Positions 34,824 through 44,794 of a stretch of DNA of 64,000 nt are shown piece after piece (position 1 is the stretch's first letter; each line of letters starts with the position of its first letter). A model generated the notes under the pieces. The model did not search any database. It had not been told where the DNA came from and saw only the letters and a program-made list of their open reading frames with translations. A program made the position numbers and the translations under genes. Source of the stretch: CAUZIB01 sp963663925 (lineage in GTDB: Bacteria > Acidobacteriota > Vicinamibacteria > Vicinamibacterales > UBA8438); the NCBI GenBank assembly GCA_965237405.1, contig OZ250139.1, forward strand, positions 1,550,001 to 1,614,000, given 5' to 3'.

Positions 34824-36425
34824 ATGTGGCGAAAACAACGGACCCGACTGCGGCTACACAAAGCGTCCGCTCTGGTCGTCGGCATCAGCGCGATTCTGTC
34901 GGCCGTCGCCTTGCCCGGTGAAACTTCGGCGCTGACTGGAGTCTTCGTCAAGGCCGAAGCGGAGACAAACGCCATTCCGCTCATCGAGGCCGTCAAAGCC
35001 CGGAACCACACTGCGGTACGTGCACTCATCTCCAAGCAGATCGACATCGACGCCGCGCAAGCAGACGGCACGACCGCACTACATTGGGCGTCTCACAAGG
35101 GAGACCTCGAAGCGGTCCGATTGCTGCTCCGCGCCGGTGCGACCGCCGATATCTCCAACCGCTATTCGGTGACACCGCTGTCGCTGGCGTGCGGTCGGGG
35201 ACATGCGACGATCGTCGATGCGCTCCTAGAGGCCGGAGCCGAACCCAACGCGAGCCTGCCAGAGGGCGAGACGGTCCTTATGACCGCCGCACGGACAGGG
35301 AGTGTCGATGTTTTACGACTGCTCGTGGGCCGCGGCGCCAACCTCGATGCGCGGGAACACTGGCACGGCCAGACCGCACTGATGTGGGCAGCGGCAGAAA
35401 ACCATCCGACTGCAATCCATACTCTCGTTGAACTTGGTGCCAACGTCGACGAACGGTCGTCCGGCGGCTGGTCCGCGTTGCTGTTCGCCGTCCGGGCGGG
35501 CCACAGCGAAGCCATGCGCGCGTTGCTCGAGGCCGGGGCGGACGTGAACGACACGATTCATGCACCGGCCGACAACCCGGAATCGTCGCAGGCAACTGAC
35601 GTAGCTCCACGGGGCCAAGCCACGGGAACGAGCGCCTTGGTCATCGCGGTCACCAACGCCCACTATTCGCTCGCTAAGCACCTAGTCGAGCAAGGAGCCG
35701 ACCCAAACGCCGCGGGCCAGGGATGGACGGCGCTCCACCAACTCGCCTACACTCGGCGACCCAACTCCGACAAGGGAATGCCACCGGTCGAACGAGTCGA
35801 CCAACTGGATTCACTGGAGCTCGGCAAATTCCTCCTACTAAATGGCGCCGATCCGAATCAGCGACAGACCGGACGGTTCAACAACGGCGAGCGAAACAAC
35901 CTTAATCGGATCGGCGCGACACCGTACTTGCTCGCGGCCAAGCACGCCGACCTACCCTTCATGCGCTTACTGGCGGCTCGCGGGGCCGACCCACGGGAGC
36001 CGACCGAGGGCAACGCGTCACCGCTGATGGTTGCGGCAGGCGTGGGTATTTTCAACGTCGGTGAGAGTGCCGGAACCAACGCGGAGGCGTTCGAAGCCGT
36101 GCAGCTCGCCTACGAGTTAGGCGACCGAGACATAAACCGGACCAGCGATAAAGGCTACACCGCGCTGCACGGTGCGACGCTTCGCGGGGCCAACCCGATC
36201 GTGCAGTTCCTGGTCGACAACGGCGCCAATCTCCTCGTCGAGACACGTGAGCAATGGACACCGCTCCGTATCGCTGACGGGGTGCACTACACCGGAACGG
36301 TCAAGCGAGCCGATCACACCGCCGAGCTATTGCGCCAACTCATGAAGACGCATGGCGTCTACTCGACGGAACACGAGCGTGACGTCAATAGCGTGGCCAT
36401 CGCGAAGCCGCCTGAGTCACAGTAG
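34824..36425 (+). CDS. Ankyrin-repeat protein (exported)
   Basis: A 533-residue protein with a signal peptide (LVVGISAILSAVALPGETSA) and about ten ankyrin repeats in two blocks, e.g. GTTALHWASHKGDLEAVRLL, VTPLSLACGRGHATIVDALL, QTALMWAAAENHPTAIHTLV, GYTALHGATLRGANPIVQFL. The spacer between blocks (about 250-300) includes GTSALVIAVTNAHYSLAKHL. Repeat proteins of this kind bind other proteins; export suggests a periplasmic or surface partner. The ATG at 34824 is preferred, since the upstream frame starts with a TTG and gives no signal peptide. The cytochrome-PQQ fusion gene follows 12 bases on, so the two are probably co-expressed. Confidence 0.85.
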   Translation: MWRKQRTRLRLHKASALVVGISAILSAVALPGETSALTGVFVKAEAETNAIPLIEAVKARNHTAVRALISKQIDIDAAQADGTTALHWASHKGDLEAVRLLLRAGATADISNRYSVTPLSLACGRGHATIVDALLEAGAEPNASLPEGETVLMTAARTGSVDVLRLLVGRGANLDAREHWHGQTALMWAAAENHPTAIHTLVELGANVDERSSGGWSALLFAVRAGHSEAMRALLEAGADVNDTIHAPADNPESSQATDVAPRGQATGTSALVIAVTNAHYSLAKHLVEQGADPNAAGQGWTALHQLAYTRRPNSDKGMPPVERVDQLDSLELGKFLLLNGADPNQRQTGRFNNGERNNLNRIGATPYLLAAKHADLPFMRLLAARGADPREPTEGNASPLMVAAGVGIFNVGESAGTNAEAFEAVQLAYELGDRDINRTSDKGYTALHGATLRGANPIVQFLVDNGANLLVETREQWTPLRIADGVHYTGTVKRADHTAELLRQLMKTHGVYSTEHERDVNSVAIAKPPESQ

Positions 36426-36437
36426 CCGAGTTCTGGC

Positions 36438-38564
36438 ATGTGTTCGGCCCCACGATGTGTTCTGGTCGGTGCCGTGTGTGGTCTGGGTGCGTTTGGAATG
36501 CTCGTCGAAGCACAGCAACGTGCCGACGATGGCGCATTCACAGCCGAACAGGCAACTCGTGGACTCGAGGGCTACGAACGATCGTGTGCCGAGTGTCACG
36601 GAGATGACCTGCGAGGTTCGTCCCACGGCGCGGAGCTCGTCGGTCCACCCTTTCTCGACCGGTGGGAATCGCGCACGATAAACGAGTTATTCGGCTACAT
36701 CCGAACTAGTATGCCGCCTGGACTGGCGGGGTCACTAACCGACGAGTCTTACCTCACCATCGTCGCGCACATTCTGCAATCCAATGGTCACCAGTCTGGC
36801 TCTCGATCGCTTGAGGCAACCTCCGCGGTGAGCGTCGACCCGGCCAGTGGAAATCCGGGGCCGGCTCCAGCTGACGTCAAGGTCTCGGAGGAAGCTGAGT
36901 TCGATCCATCGCGGGCACCACGTTTCATCAATGCGAAGATCGCAAGCTACGCGCCGGTTACGGACGTACTTCTGCATCAACCGCCGGCTGCAGATTGGCT
37001 CTCGTGGCGACGCACGCTTGATAACCACGGTCATACTCCGCTGAGCCAGATTACCAAGGACAACGTCAGCGAGTTACGGCTCGCGTGGGTCCTGGCGATG
37101 CACGACGGCAATAACCAGACGACGCCGTTGGTTCATGACGGGGTGATGTTCCTCGTCAACCCCGGCAACGTGATACAGGCACTCGACGCGGCCACGGGCG
37201 ACGTGATCTGGGTGTACCGGTACCCCGTCCCAGCCGACGCGAGAGCTCGTGGAGCGACACGCACGATCGCACTGTATGACGACAAGGTCTTCCTCACAAC
37301 GTACGACGCAGCACTGGTGGCCCTCGACGCTCGAACCGGCGACGAGCTATGGAAGACGGTCAAGGCCGACTACACCCAGGGGTTCATGCAGGCGGGCGGC
37401 CCAATCGTCGCGAATGGCGTTGTCGTCAGTGGAATCAACGGGTGCGAACGGTACAAAGACCAAACCTGCTTCATCACGGGTCACAACCCCGAGACTGGAG
37501 CGGAGCTGTGGCGGACGTCGACCATCGCGCTACCCGGCGACCCAAACGATGCGTCCTGGGGCGATGTCGCACCGCACCTGCGCGCCGGTGGCGACATGTG
37601 GATTCCAGGCAGCTTCGATCCTCAGTTGGGCCTTTTCTACATTGGCACAGCACAGGCTAAACCCTGGGTAGCGGCCAGTCGTGGCATGTCAACCCGACAG
37701 GCGGCGCTCTACACCAACTCGACGCTTGCACTGGATCCGCGCACCGGTCAGGTCGAGTGGTATTTCCAGCATGTGCCTGGCGAAACGCTTGATCTGGACA
37801 TCGTGTACGAGCGCGTCCTAATCGACATTGACGACCAGAAGTTACTCTTCACGATCGGCAAGGACGGCATCCTGTGGAAGCTTGATCGCGAGACGGGCAA
37901 GTTCGTCGACCTCACGGAGACGGTCTACCAAAATGTTTTCGAATCGATTGACCGCGAGACCGGACGGGTAACTTACCGGCCCGATATTCGCGAGGCCAGG
38001 GTTGGCGATCCAGTCGAGGCCTGTCCGGGTCTTCTTGGCGGACACAACTGGCAAGCATCCTCATACAGCCCTGAAACCGGCGCACTCATCATTCCGCTCG
38101 TGCAGGCGTGCATGACCCTGACTGGCCGTCCCGTCGAAATGGTGGAGGGCGGAGGCGGCGAGGCCGGCCGAACGGTGCTTCGGGAGATGCCTGGTACGAA
38201 CGGCAACCTTGGGAGGCTCGCAGCCTTCGACGTCCGCACCATGGAGGAGCTTTGGAGCCGCGAACAGCGCGCGGTGTTTCTGACGTCGGTATTGACAACC
38301 GCGAGTGGGCTAGCCTTTGTCGGTGATGTCGACCGTCGCTTCCGGGCGTTCGACGTCCGCACGGGCGACATGCTCTGGGAGACCCGTCTCGGTGCCGCCG
38401 CCCACGGGTTTCCGATCTCGTACGCAGCCGGCGAAAAACAGTACATCGCTGTCCCCAGTGGCCTCGGGATCTTTCGCGGACTGACTGGGATACTCAGCCC
38501 CGAGATCTACCAGCCCAGCAACGGGAACGCGCTCTACGTCTTCACGCTACCGGACCGGCCGTGA
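36438..38564 (+). CDS. Quinohemoprotein: N-terminal cytochrome c fused to PQQ dehydrogenase-like propeller
   Basis: A 708-residue exported protein. After the signal peptide a class I cytochrome c domain carries C50-A-E-C-H54, with Met in SMPPG as probable sixth ligand. From about 175 a PQQ-type propeller starts with ADWLSWRRTLDNHGHTPLSQ and goes through DAATGDVIWVYRY, GFMQAGGPIVANGVVVSGIN, DARTGDELWKT and LDPRTGQVEWYFQHVPG to the end NALYVFTLP. In the usual quinohemoproteins the haem domain is C-terminal; here it leads. A Cys-x7-Cys loop (GCERYKDQTCF) lies where methanol dehydrogenases have the GISGAEFG-type turn. Periplasmic oxidation of an alcohol or sugar with direct electron transfer to the haem is the likely role. 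The ankyrin gene is 12 bases upstream. Confidence 0.87.
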   Translation: MCSAPRCVLVGAVCGLGAFGMLVEAQQRADDGAFTAEQATRGLEGYERSCAECHGDDLRGSSHGAELVGPPFLDRWESRTINELFGYIRTSMPPGLAGSLTDESYLTIVAHILQSNGHQSGSRSLEATSAVSVDPASGNPGPAPADVKVSEEAEFDPSRAPRFINAKIASYAPVTDVLLHQPPAADWLSWRRTLDNHGHTPLSQITKDNVSELRLAWVLAMHDGNNQTTPLVHDGVMFLVNPGNVIQALDAATGDVIWVYRYPVPADARARGATRTIALYDDKVFLTTYDAALVALDARTGDELWKTVKADYTQGFMQAGGPIVANGVVVSGINGCERYKDQTCFITGHNPETGAELWRTSTIALPGDPNDASWGDVAPHLRAGGDMWIPGSFDPQLGLFYIGTAQAKPWVAASRGMSTRQAALYTNSTLALDPRTGQVEWYFQHVPGETLDLDIVYERVLIDIDDQKLLFTIGKDGILWKLDRETGKFVDLTETVYQNVFESIDRETGRVTYRPDIREARVGDPVEACPGLLGGHNWQASSYSPETGALIIPLVQACMTLTGRPVEMVEGGGGEAGRTVLREMPGTNGNLGRLAAFDVRTMEELWSREQRAVFLTSVLTTASGLAFVGDVDRRFRAFDVRTGDMLWETRLGAAAHGFPISYAAGEKQYIAVPSGLGIFRGLTGILSPEIYQPSNGNALYVFTLPDRP

Positions 38565-38641
38565 CCGCGACGACTTGACTTAGGCTTGAGAGCCGATGGC
38601 ATGGGTTGATTCTAGACCCAGAGACAGTGACGGACTCGGTT

Positions 38642-40006
38642 CTAGTTGGCTTGGCGGCGAATCCCGTAGACGTGCGAACCCGTTCGCAAGACAAGTGTCA
38701 AACCGGCGACCGCTGGCGAAGCGAGTGACATTTCCCCGATGACATTCTTGCCGATCAAGCGGTAGTCGAGGCCGGCATCGATTACGTAGGTGTCGCCGTG
38801 TTCGCTAAGCGCGAAGATCTTACCGTTGTAGGCCCAGGGCGAGGCGGTAAACGTCGCGCCCGTTTCGATCCGAACTCGATCGTAGATGGTTTGCCCCGTC
38901 CGCGCGTCGTGTGCGGTGAAGAATCCTCGGTCATGCAGCGTGTAGTAGATGCCTCGGTAAAGGAGCGGTGAGGGGTTGTACGACGCCACGCGCGGCTGAT
39001 ACCAGCGAATGTACTCATTGACCCGCTGGTTGGGCCTCAATGAAATGTCGCCCTCGGCCCCGGGCAGCACGGCGTACACCGGACGATGGTTGTCTCCCAC
39101 ATAACCCGAGCTCACGTAGACAGTCCCGTCGCCCGGCACCGGCGTTGGAATCGTCACCTCGGTCATTCGTCCAGAGAAAAACCAAAGCAGATTACCCAAC
39201 GGATCGTAAGACCGCACCTTGTTCTGGCCGACCGTGATGATCTCGGTTCGCAGGTCGTTCCTCCACACGACTGGTGTCGAAAACCCGCTACCCTCGTCCC
39301 GCGCCACCCGCCAGTTCTCGATCCCCGTCGCCGTATCAAACGACACTAAATACGACTCGTCGTCGTTGTCGTGCAGAACAAGGAGTTGATCATCGAGCAA
39401 CGTTGGCGAGGAGCCGGTGCCCACGTGCCCTCGGTCCGACCGGGGCTCCAACTCGCGGGACCACACCAAAATGCCGTCGTAATCGTAGGCAAAGAGCCCG
39501 AGGTTTTCGAAGAGCGCGAAAATTCGCTCGCCGTCAGTTGCCGGCGTGGCGGACGCGAAGGAGTTCTTCGGGTGTATGGATGACGGCGCCGGTCCTGCGT
39601 GCGCTGTCCCTTGCCAGAGTAACTGACCGCTCCCTAGGTCCAGACAAAACACCATCCACGAGTGGAGTCCGGGCGGGGGTTTCCCTTCAACGTAGGCACC
39701 GGACTCGGGCAACCATAACCCTGGCTTCGGGTCCTCGTATTCCTCGTCGGAAATGACCGACGTGAGGAAGACGCGGTCACCCCACACGATCGGACTCGAC
39801 CACCCGCGCCCAGGAATAGCGGTTCTCCACGCAATATTATTGGTCGCACTCCACGTTTCGGGAAGCTGCGGGTCATCTGGAACAACGCCAGTTCTCTTGG
39901 ACCCACGGAATTGTGACCAATTGTCTGACTCAACGGAGGCGAGTGGTAGGGCAATCGATGTAAGTAATCCCACTGCGCAGAGGGAAACGCGAAAGGATCC
40001 TCTCAC
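38642..40006 (-). CDS. Exported PQQ-like beta-propeller protein (paralogue of 8983-10380)
   Basis: A 454-residue secreted propeller. A signal peptide (SLCAVGLLTSIALPLASVES) is followed by NWSQFRGSKRTGVVPDDPQL, SATNNIAWRTAIPGRGWSSP, SDRGHVGTGSSPTLLDDQLL and RTGQTIYDRVRIETGATFT. No haem motif is present. The GTG at 40006 is chosen because GAGGG lies four bases upstream and it begins seven bases after the stop of the GRPDLQG gene; the longer in-frame start at 40099 would run 86 bases into that gene. The paralogue at 8983 has the same WPQWRGP/WSQFRGS opening and the same kind of neighbour. Confidence 0.82.
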   Translation of the reverse strand: MRGSFRVSLCAVGLLTSIALPLASVESDNWSQFRGSKRTGVVPDDPQLPETWSATNNIAWRTAIPGRGWSSPIVWGDRVFLTSVISDEEYEDPKPGLWLPESGAYVEGKPPPGLHSWMVFCLDLGSGQLLWQGTAHAGPAPSSIHPKNSFASATPATDGERIFALFENLGLFAYDYDGILVWSRELEPRSDRGHVGTGSSPTLLDDQLLVLHDNDDESYLVSFDTATGIENWRVARDEGSGFSTPVVWRNDLRTEIITVGQNKVRSYDPLGNLLWFFSGRMTEVTIPTPVPGDGTVYVSSGYVGDNHRPVYAVLPGAEGDISLRPNQRVNEYIRWYQPRVASYNPSPLLYRGIYYTLHDRGFFTAHDARTGQTIYDRVRIETGATFTASPWAYNGKIFALSEHGDTYVIDAGLDYRLIGKNVIGEMSLASPAVAGLTLVLRTGSHVYGIRRQAN

Positions 40007-40013
40007 CTGGCCC

Positions 40014-41060
40014 TCACGGCTGGGAGCCCGTAGCGAACTCCGCCATCCGCGCACCGGACAGAAGGTTTTCCATACCGTAATTACCCTCGTGACATGCATA
40101 CTCGAAGATCGGCACCTTCCCCTTCTGCATCTGCAGCGCGCCAGTGAACGGCTCAGTGAAGGTTTCGGGGTCCTTTACCGTGAACTCATAGTGCAATGTG
40201 TCGAAGTCCACCATCGTGAACCGCTCCGTCAAGTGTAGGGTTGTGCCGGTACCCAGTGCGACAAAGAATCCGGCATTAAAGCTTGGCACCCGATCGCTGA
40301 AGTTCCTCGTCTCAATCACCAACGTATCGCCATCCCAGTAGCCCCGGCCATCTCCCAGCCACTGGCGTACGACACCCGTAATGTGCGGGCGTGCATCAAG
40401 GGGAATGATTCGAATTTCGTGGACCATCTCGGTCAGGATGGCCACATAATCTCGCGTCTGGAACAACTGGAGGTTCTGGTTGTAGGCGCCTGGCAGAATT
40501 GGAGGTCCGGAATTGAACCCCAGAATGCAACGCTCCGCCACTCCGCGGTCCTCGGGACCGTCGGCGCCAATGCCGCCCGTCCGGTAGCGAACCGGACGCT
40601 CGCCAGGCAGGTCCTCGAGAAGCGACCCGACCTGCCTGAGCACATTTGGCTGTAACTCAGGAACGCGACCGGTCGGCGGGTCAATGATCAGCGATGTACG
40701 ACGATCATTGACGACCCGAGCACCCCGGTCGAGCCAGAAGCGGTTATAACCACCCACGGGCTGACCGGCGGGCAGGGTCTCGGTTCGGACCTCGCTAGGA
40801 GCGTCTGCCCGTGCCACCCTTGTGGCGGCCCGAAGTTCAAGATCTGCGGCTTCCTCTTCGGTCAGCACGGCCTTGTCTTGATCCTCGGGGCGCTGCAGCG
40901 GTGTCATCGTCCGAAAATCCCATACACCCGACAGATCGGGACGACCCTCCGTGGTGCGCGGGACCGGCCAGCCGTCTGTCTTGCTCTGGGCCGCAGCGTG
41001 ACTCGGATTGAAGGCAATGCTTAGCGCGAATACCGCTAAAGCCATTTGTCGCATGCTCAT
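40014..41060 (-). CDS. GRPDLQG-family exported protein, copy 2
   Basis: A 348-residue secreted protein with the same blocks as copy 1: PRTTEGRPDLSGVW, MTPLQRPEDQDKA, RRTSLIIDPPTGRVPELQPN, AERCILGFNSGPPILPGAYN, QTRDYVAILTEMVHEIRIIP, GDGRGYWDGDTLVIETRNFS, LHLTERFTMVDFDTLHYEF, TVKDPETFTEPFTG and FEYACHEGNYGMENLLSG. The ATG at 41060 has AGGAGG seven bases upstream. It is first in a two-gene operon with the propeller protein. Function unknown; shared structure with copies 1, 3 and 4. Confidence 0.82.
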   Translation of the reverse strand: MSMRQMALAVFALSIAFNPSHAAAQSKTDGWPVPRTTEGRPDLSGVWDFRTMTPLQRPEDQDKAVLTEEEAADLELRAATRVARADAPSEVRTETLPAGQPVGGYNRFWLDRGARVVNDRRTSLIIDPPTGRVPELQPNVLRQVGSLLEDLPGERPVRYRTGGIGADGPEDRGVAERCILGFNSGPPILPGAYNQNLQLFQTRDYVAILTEMVHEIRIIPLDARPHITGVVRQWLGDGRGYWDGDTLVIETRNFSDRVPSFNAGFFVALGTGTTLHLTERFTMVDFDTLHYEFTVKDPETFTEPFTGALQMQKGKVPIFEYACHEGNYGMENLLSGARMAEFATGSQP

Positions 41061-41115
41061 TCCGATACCTCCTGGATACCACGTGGAGCGGCCACTAGCT
41101 TATACCCAAGAAATT

Positions 41116-42280
41116 TCAACCGCCGGTCACGGCACGTCGCGGCAGCGTAAAGACGTACATCGCGTTCGTTCGATCGCCCCTGACCGGAACCGCGAGTTAC
41201 TGCCGGCCGGCGACGGCGTAAGTAATCGGGAAGCCCTGCACCGGAGCAGGCAAACGCGTATAAAAACAAGACCGTACCCGTCACCACATCGTGGATATAG
41301 AGATTTCTGTCGGAATCTGAACTGAGTAATAGGACTCCTCCTGTTGTCAACGTGGCAGCCATCGCGTGGCACCACAGGATTCGACCAGTTCCGATGTCCA
41401 TCGCGATCAAGTGCCCGCGATGATCCGGACTATCTGGGTGTGTCGTGCTCCCTCGCGAGATGGTGGCCCACGGCTTCGCCTGCGACGTCGACCAGTACGT
41501 TAGGTTGGTTTCCGGATAGTAGCTCCCGGGAATCCACGCGTCGCCACACGCACAAAACATCAACGGTAGGTCACCCCATGTGTCACCCCGGGGTCTCCTG
41601 GCCGCGCAATGGTCGACGTCCGCCACAGTTCGGTACCAGACTCGACGTCGTGGGCGGAAATGAAGCAGACGTCGTTCTTATAGCGCTCGCACCCGGTCAT
41701 GCCAGCCACGATCTTGTCATTCGCGATGATCGGCCCGCTGGTGTATCGATAACCGAACGCGTTGTCAGCGACCTCCTGGTCCCACACGACCTCTCCGGTC
41801 CACGCGTCGAGCGGGAGCGACGATGTGGGCGTCCGCGGTGTTCATGTAGATCTTGTCGTCGTAAATCGCGATGGACCGGCTACGCGGACTCAAGACCGAT
41901 TCCGTGAGCTCATCGAACTCCCGTTGGTACTCCCAGAACCGATCCCCGGTGGCCCCGTCCAACGCCTGCACCACAGCGGGGATTGGGAAGATACATGACG
42001 CCGTCGTAGACAAGCGGAGTGGGCCGTTAACACCGGAACCCATCTGCCACGCCCACGCGAGCTGTAGCTGGTGGGCGTTATTAGTGTTGATCTGATCGAG
42101 CGTACTGTAGCCCCAACCATCGAGCGTCCGTCTCCAGTTCAGCCAGTCGGCAGGATCGGGGCTTTGGAGCATTGCATCAGTGACAGGCAGTCAAGCGCTT
42201 CCCTGGGTATTTAACGCCACGACACCCCCAATGCTAGGAGCGCTGCGATGAAGGCCCGTCCGTGCTGGATGGTTTCGCAT
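41116..42280 (-). pseudogene. PQQ-dependent dehydrogenase, multiply broken
   Basis: Remains of a gene like 36438-38564. The start ATG (42278-42280) has AAGGAG seven bases upstream and a signal-peptide-like sequence (AFIAALLALGVSW) in a shifted frame. Then ADWLNWRRTLDGWGYSTLDQ, VVQALDGATGDRFWEYQREF, GCERYKNDVCF, TELWRTSTIARPGDPG and CGDAWIPGSYYPETN follow in three frames, so at least three indels are needed. Between TGRILW (near 41385) and CHAMAATLTTGGVLLLSSDS a stretch of roughly 200 codons of the family is missing. At the 3' end PITYAVAGRQ is followed by an in-frame TAA instead of a Tyr codon, then AVPV and YVFTLP. It is non-functional as written. Confidence 0.88.
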
Positions 42281-42487
42281 GAAAGTCTCCTTCTGGGTCA
42301 TGCACGGCTCTACTGAGCCCAGATCCCTCCGCGCGGCCGCCTAGTAGAGGCCGCAGATCTGGAGAACTCTTGTGCTTCATAATCTCACAGACAGCAAGTT
42401 ACATCCGGGCTACAGCTGTGACTTGGCTGTCACCTATACCCCCATCCGAGCTATCGTCATGTGGATAAATTCGAAACCTGACAACGC

Positions 42488-44794
42488 ATGACGACTCCGT
42501 TCCAGTCGACACGTCTGCTCTTCGCCTTCACGCTCGTCGTCGTTCTTTCGACACGAGGCTTCGCCCAGGAATCTGAGCTGCAAGTTCAGCAAGAAACAGT
42601 GGCACGCGCAACGACCCCGGCAGGAATTCCTCTCGCACATTCCGTGCGAACGACGACCGCACCTGTAGTCGACGGCGCCATCCTGAACGACCCAGCGTAC
42701 GCGAATGCGCGACCGGTTTCTGGATTTCTCCAGAACACGCCAGATGCAGGACGCCCCGCGTCCGAACGTACCGAAGTCCGGATCGTCCACACCAACGACA
42801 CCATTTTTTTCGGCGTGATCTGCTACGTGCGCGACCCGAACACCATCATCATCGCAGACAGCCGCCGCGACTCGTCGCTCAACGAAACAGACAGTTTTCA
42901 GATCATTCTTGACACTTATCTCGACAAACAAAACGGCTTTGTCTTCGGTACGAATCCGGCTGGAATCGAGTACGACGGTCAGGTCACAAACGAGGGACAA
43001 GGAAGCGGTCGCTTCAGGGGTAGAGGAGGCGGACGCCGAACCGGAGGCAGCCGTCAGCAGCGGGGATCGGGTGGAGGCTTTAACCTTAACTGGGACGGCG
43101 TGTGGCAGGTCAGCACGAAAGTGCTGGATTACGGTTGGACTGCTGAGATCGCAATCCCGTTCCGAACACTGCGCTATCCGACGGGTGAGAAACAGACCTG
43201 GGGCATCAATTTTCAGCGCAATATCCGGCAACGGAACGAGCGGTCGTACTGGGCACCGCTGCCGCGGCAGTTCGATCTCAACCGTATTTCACTCGCCGGC
43301 GAGCTGCGAGGCCTCGAGGTTCCAACACAGCGCAACATGAAATTCACCCCGTATGTGCTGGCTGAAGCCATGCACAGAACGGAGACACTACGAACGACAC
43401 AAGTCGGTAATGTCGGCGCCGATTTCAAGTACAGCATTACACCCAGCCTAACGCTCGATGCCACTTACAACACGGACTTTGCGCAGGTCGAGGTGGACGA
43501 CGAGCAGATCAACCTGGACCGCTTTAATCTGTTCTTTCCCGAGAAGCGACCTTTCTTCCTCGAGAATGCAGGTCTGTTTTCAGTTGGTGAACCTGGGCAG
43601 GTAGAGATCTTCTTCAGCCGCCGCATCGGGCTCGGAGAAAACGGCGAACAGATCCCGATTCTTGGTGGCGGACGGCTATCGGGCAAGATCGGAAACACGA
43701 ATATAGGAGTGTTGAACATGCAGACCGGATCAGTTGATTCAACTGGAACCCCGTCGCAGAATTTTAGTGTGGCACGCGTACGCCAGGATTTCGCGAATCG
43801 CTCCAACATCGGTGCGATTGTGGTCAACCGACAGGCGATGGGTGACCTCACACCGAACCGGGATTCCAACCGCGTCTTTGCTGTCGATGGGCTCCTTGGT
43901 ATCGGACAGGGGGGAACGGTCTCTGGTTTCCTCGCCCAAACCGAGACGCCCGGCGGTGAACCCCAAGACACTCACGCCTACGGGATCTCAGCCAGACACG
44001 ACTCCGAGCGAACTCGCTTAAGGATCGGTTACACGGAAGTCGCGCCAAACTTCACGCCAGAGGTCGGATTCCTGGCGCGCGAAGGCTACCGGCAGATGAG
44101 CGCCAGCGTCTTTACTTTCTTTCGCCCGGACAACTCGCACGGCATCCATGAGTTCAGACCGCACGTCAACCACACCACGACGCTCGACTTCACGACCGGC
44201 CTCCACGAGAGCCAGCGAACTCACGTCGACAACCACATTGAATGGACTAATGGCTACGAGATTCGCACAGGCATGAACATCACACGTGAGGGAGTGTTCG
44301 AACCCTTCCCGATTTCTCCCAACGTCACCGTTCCTGCTGGGCGGTACGACCATCAGGAGGCACAGATCGGCTTTAACACCAATCAGGGAGCGCCTGTGAG
44401 TTTCGAGATGCGCACATATATTGGCGGCTTCTTTGGCGGTAACCGCACCGAACTCCGCCCGTCACTGTCGGTTCGAACAGGGGAAACGCTTAGCGCACAG
44501 GTGGAATGGGGCTACAACGACATCCGGCTACCCGGAGGAAACTTCGTGACTAACCTTGGTCGCATCCGAATCTCGTATTCGTTCTCGACCCGGATGTTCG
44601 TGCAAGCATTAGTCCAGTACAACGACTTGGCCGACCTCTGGTCGTCGAACGTTCGCTTCGGTCTGCTATCTGATGCCAACACCGGCCTGTTCATCGTCTA
44701 CAACGACATCCAGGGATTTGGGAGCCGGAACCCAATCGGGGCAGGCCAGACCCTGACGATCAAGTACAGCCACCTCTTCGACATCCTTCACTAG
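42488..44794 (+). CDS. CBM9-like + DUF5916 outer-membrane protein
   Basis: A 768-residue exported protein. A signal peptide (LLFAFTLVVVLSTRGFAQ) is followed by a carbohydrate-binding module 9-like part (about 55-260) that contains a long Gly/Arg-rich insert (GSGRFRGRGGGRRTGGSRQQ near 175-195), and by DUF5916 (TPSLTLDATYNTDFAQVEVD, DRFNLFFPEKRPFFLENAGL, ARVRQDFANRSNIGAIVVNR), an outer-membrane beta-barrel. It lacks the TolB-N-like domain of its paralogue at 25151 but shares the rest, including the insert. The role is unknown, with binding of glycan or peptide at the surface as a guess. The ATG has no clear ribosome binding site. Confidence 0.85.
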   Translation: MTTPFQSTRLLFAFTLVVVLSTRGFAQESELQVQQETVARATTPAGIPLAHSVRTTTAPVVDGAILNDPAYANARPVSGFLQNTPDAGRPASERTEVRIVHTNDTIFFGVICYVRDPNTIIIADSRRDSSLNETDSFQIILDTYLDKQNGFVFGTNPAGIEYDGQVTNEGQGSGRFRGRGGGRRTGGSRQQRGSGGGFNLNWDGVWQVSTKVLDYGWTAEIAIPFRTLRYPTGEKQTWGINFQRNIRQRNERSYWAPLPRQFDLNRISLAGELRGLEVPTQRNMKFTPYVLAEAMHRTETLRTTQVGNVGADFKYSITPSLTLDATYNTDFAQVEVDDEQINLDRFNLFFPEKRPFFLENAGLFSVGEPGQVEIFFSRRIGLGENGEQIPILGGGRLSGKIGNTNIGVLNMQTGSVDSTGTPSQNFSVARVRQDFANRSNIGAIVVNRQAMGDLTPNRDSNRVFAVDGLLGIGQGGTVSGFLAQTETPGGEPQDTHAYGISARHDSERTRLRIGYTEVAPNFTPEVGFLAREGYRQMSASVFTFFRPDNSHGIHEFRPHVNHTTTLDFTTGLHESQRTHVDNHIEWTNGYEIRTGMNITREGVFEPFPISPNVTVPAGRYDHQEAQIGFNTNQGAPVSFEMRTYIGGFFGGNRTELRPSLSVRTGETLSAQVEWGYNDIRLPGGNFVTNLGRIRISYSFSTRMFVQALVQYNDLADLWSSNVRFGLLSDANTGLFIVYNDIQGFGSRNPIGAGQTLTIKYSHLFDILH

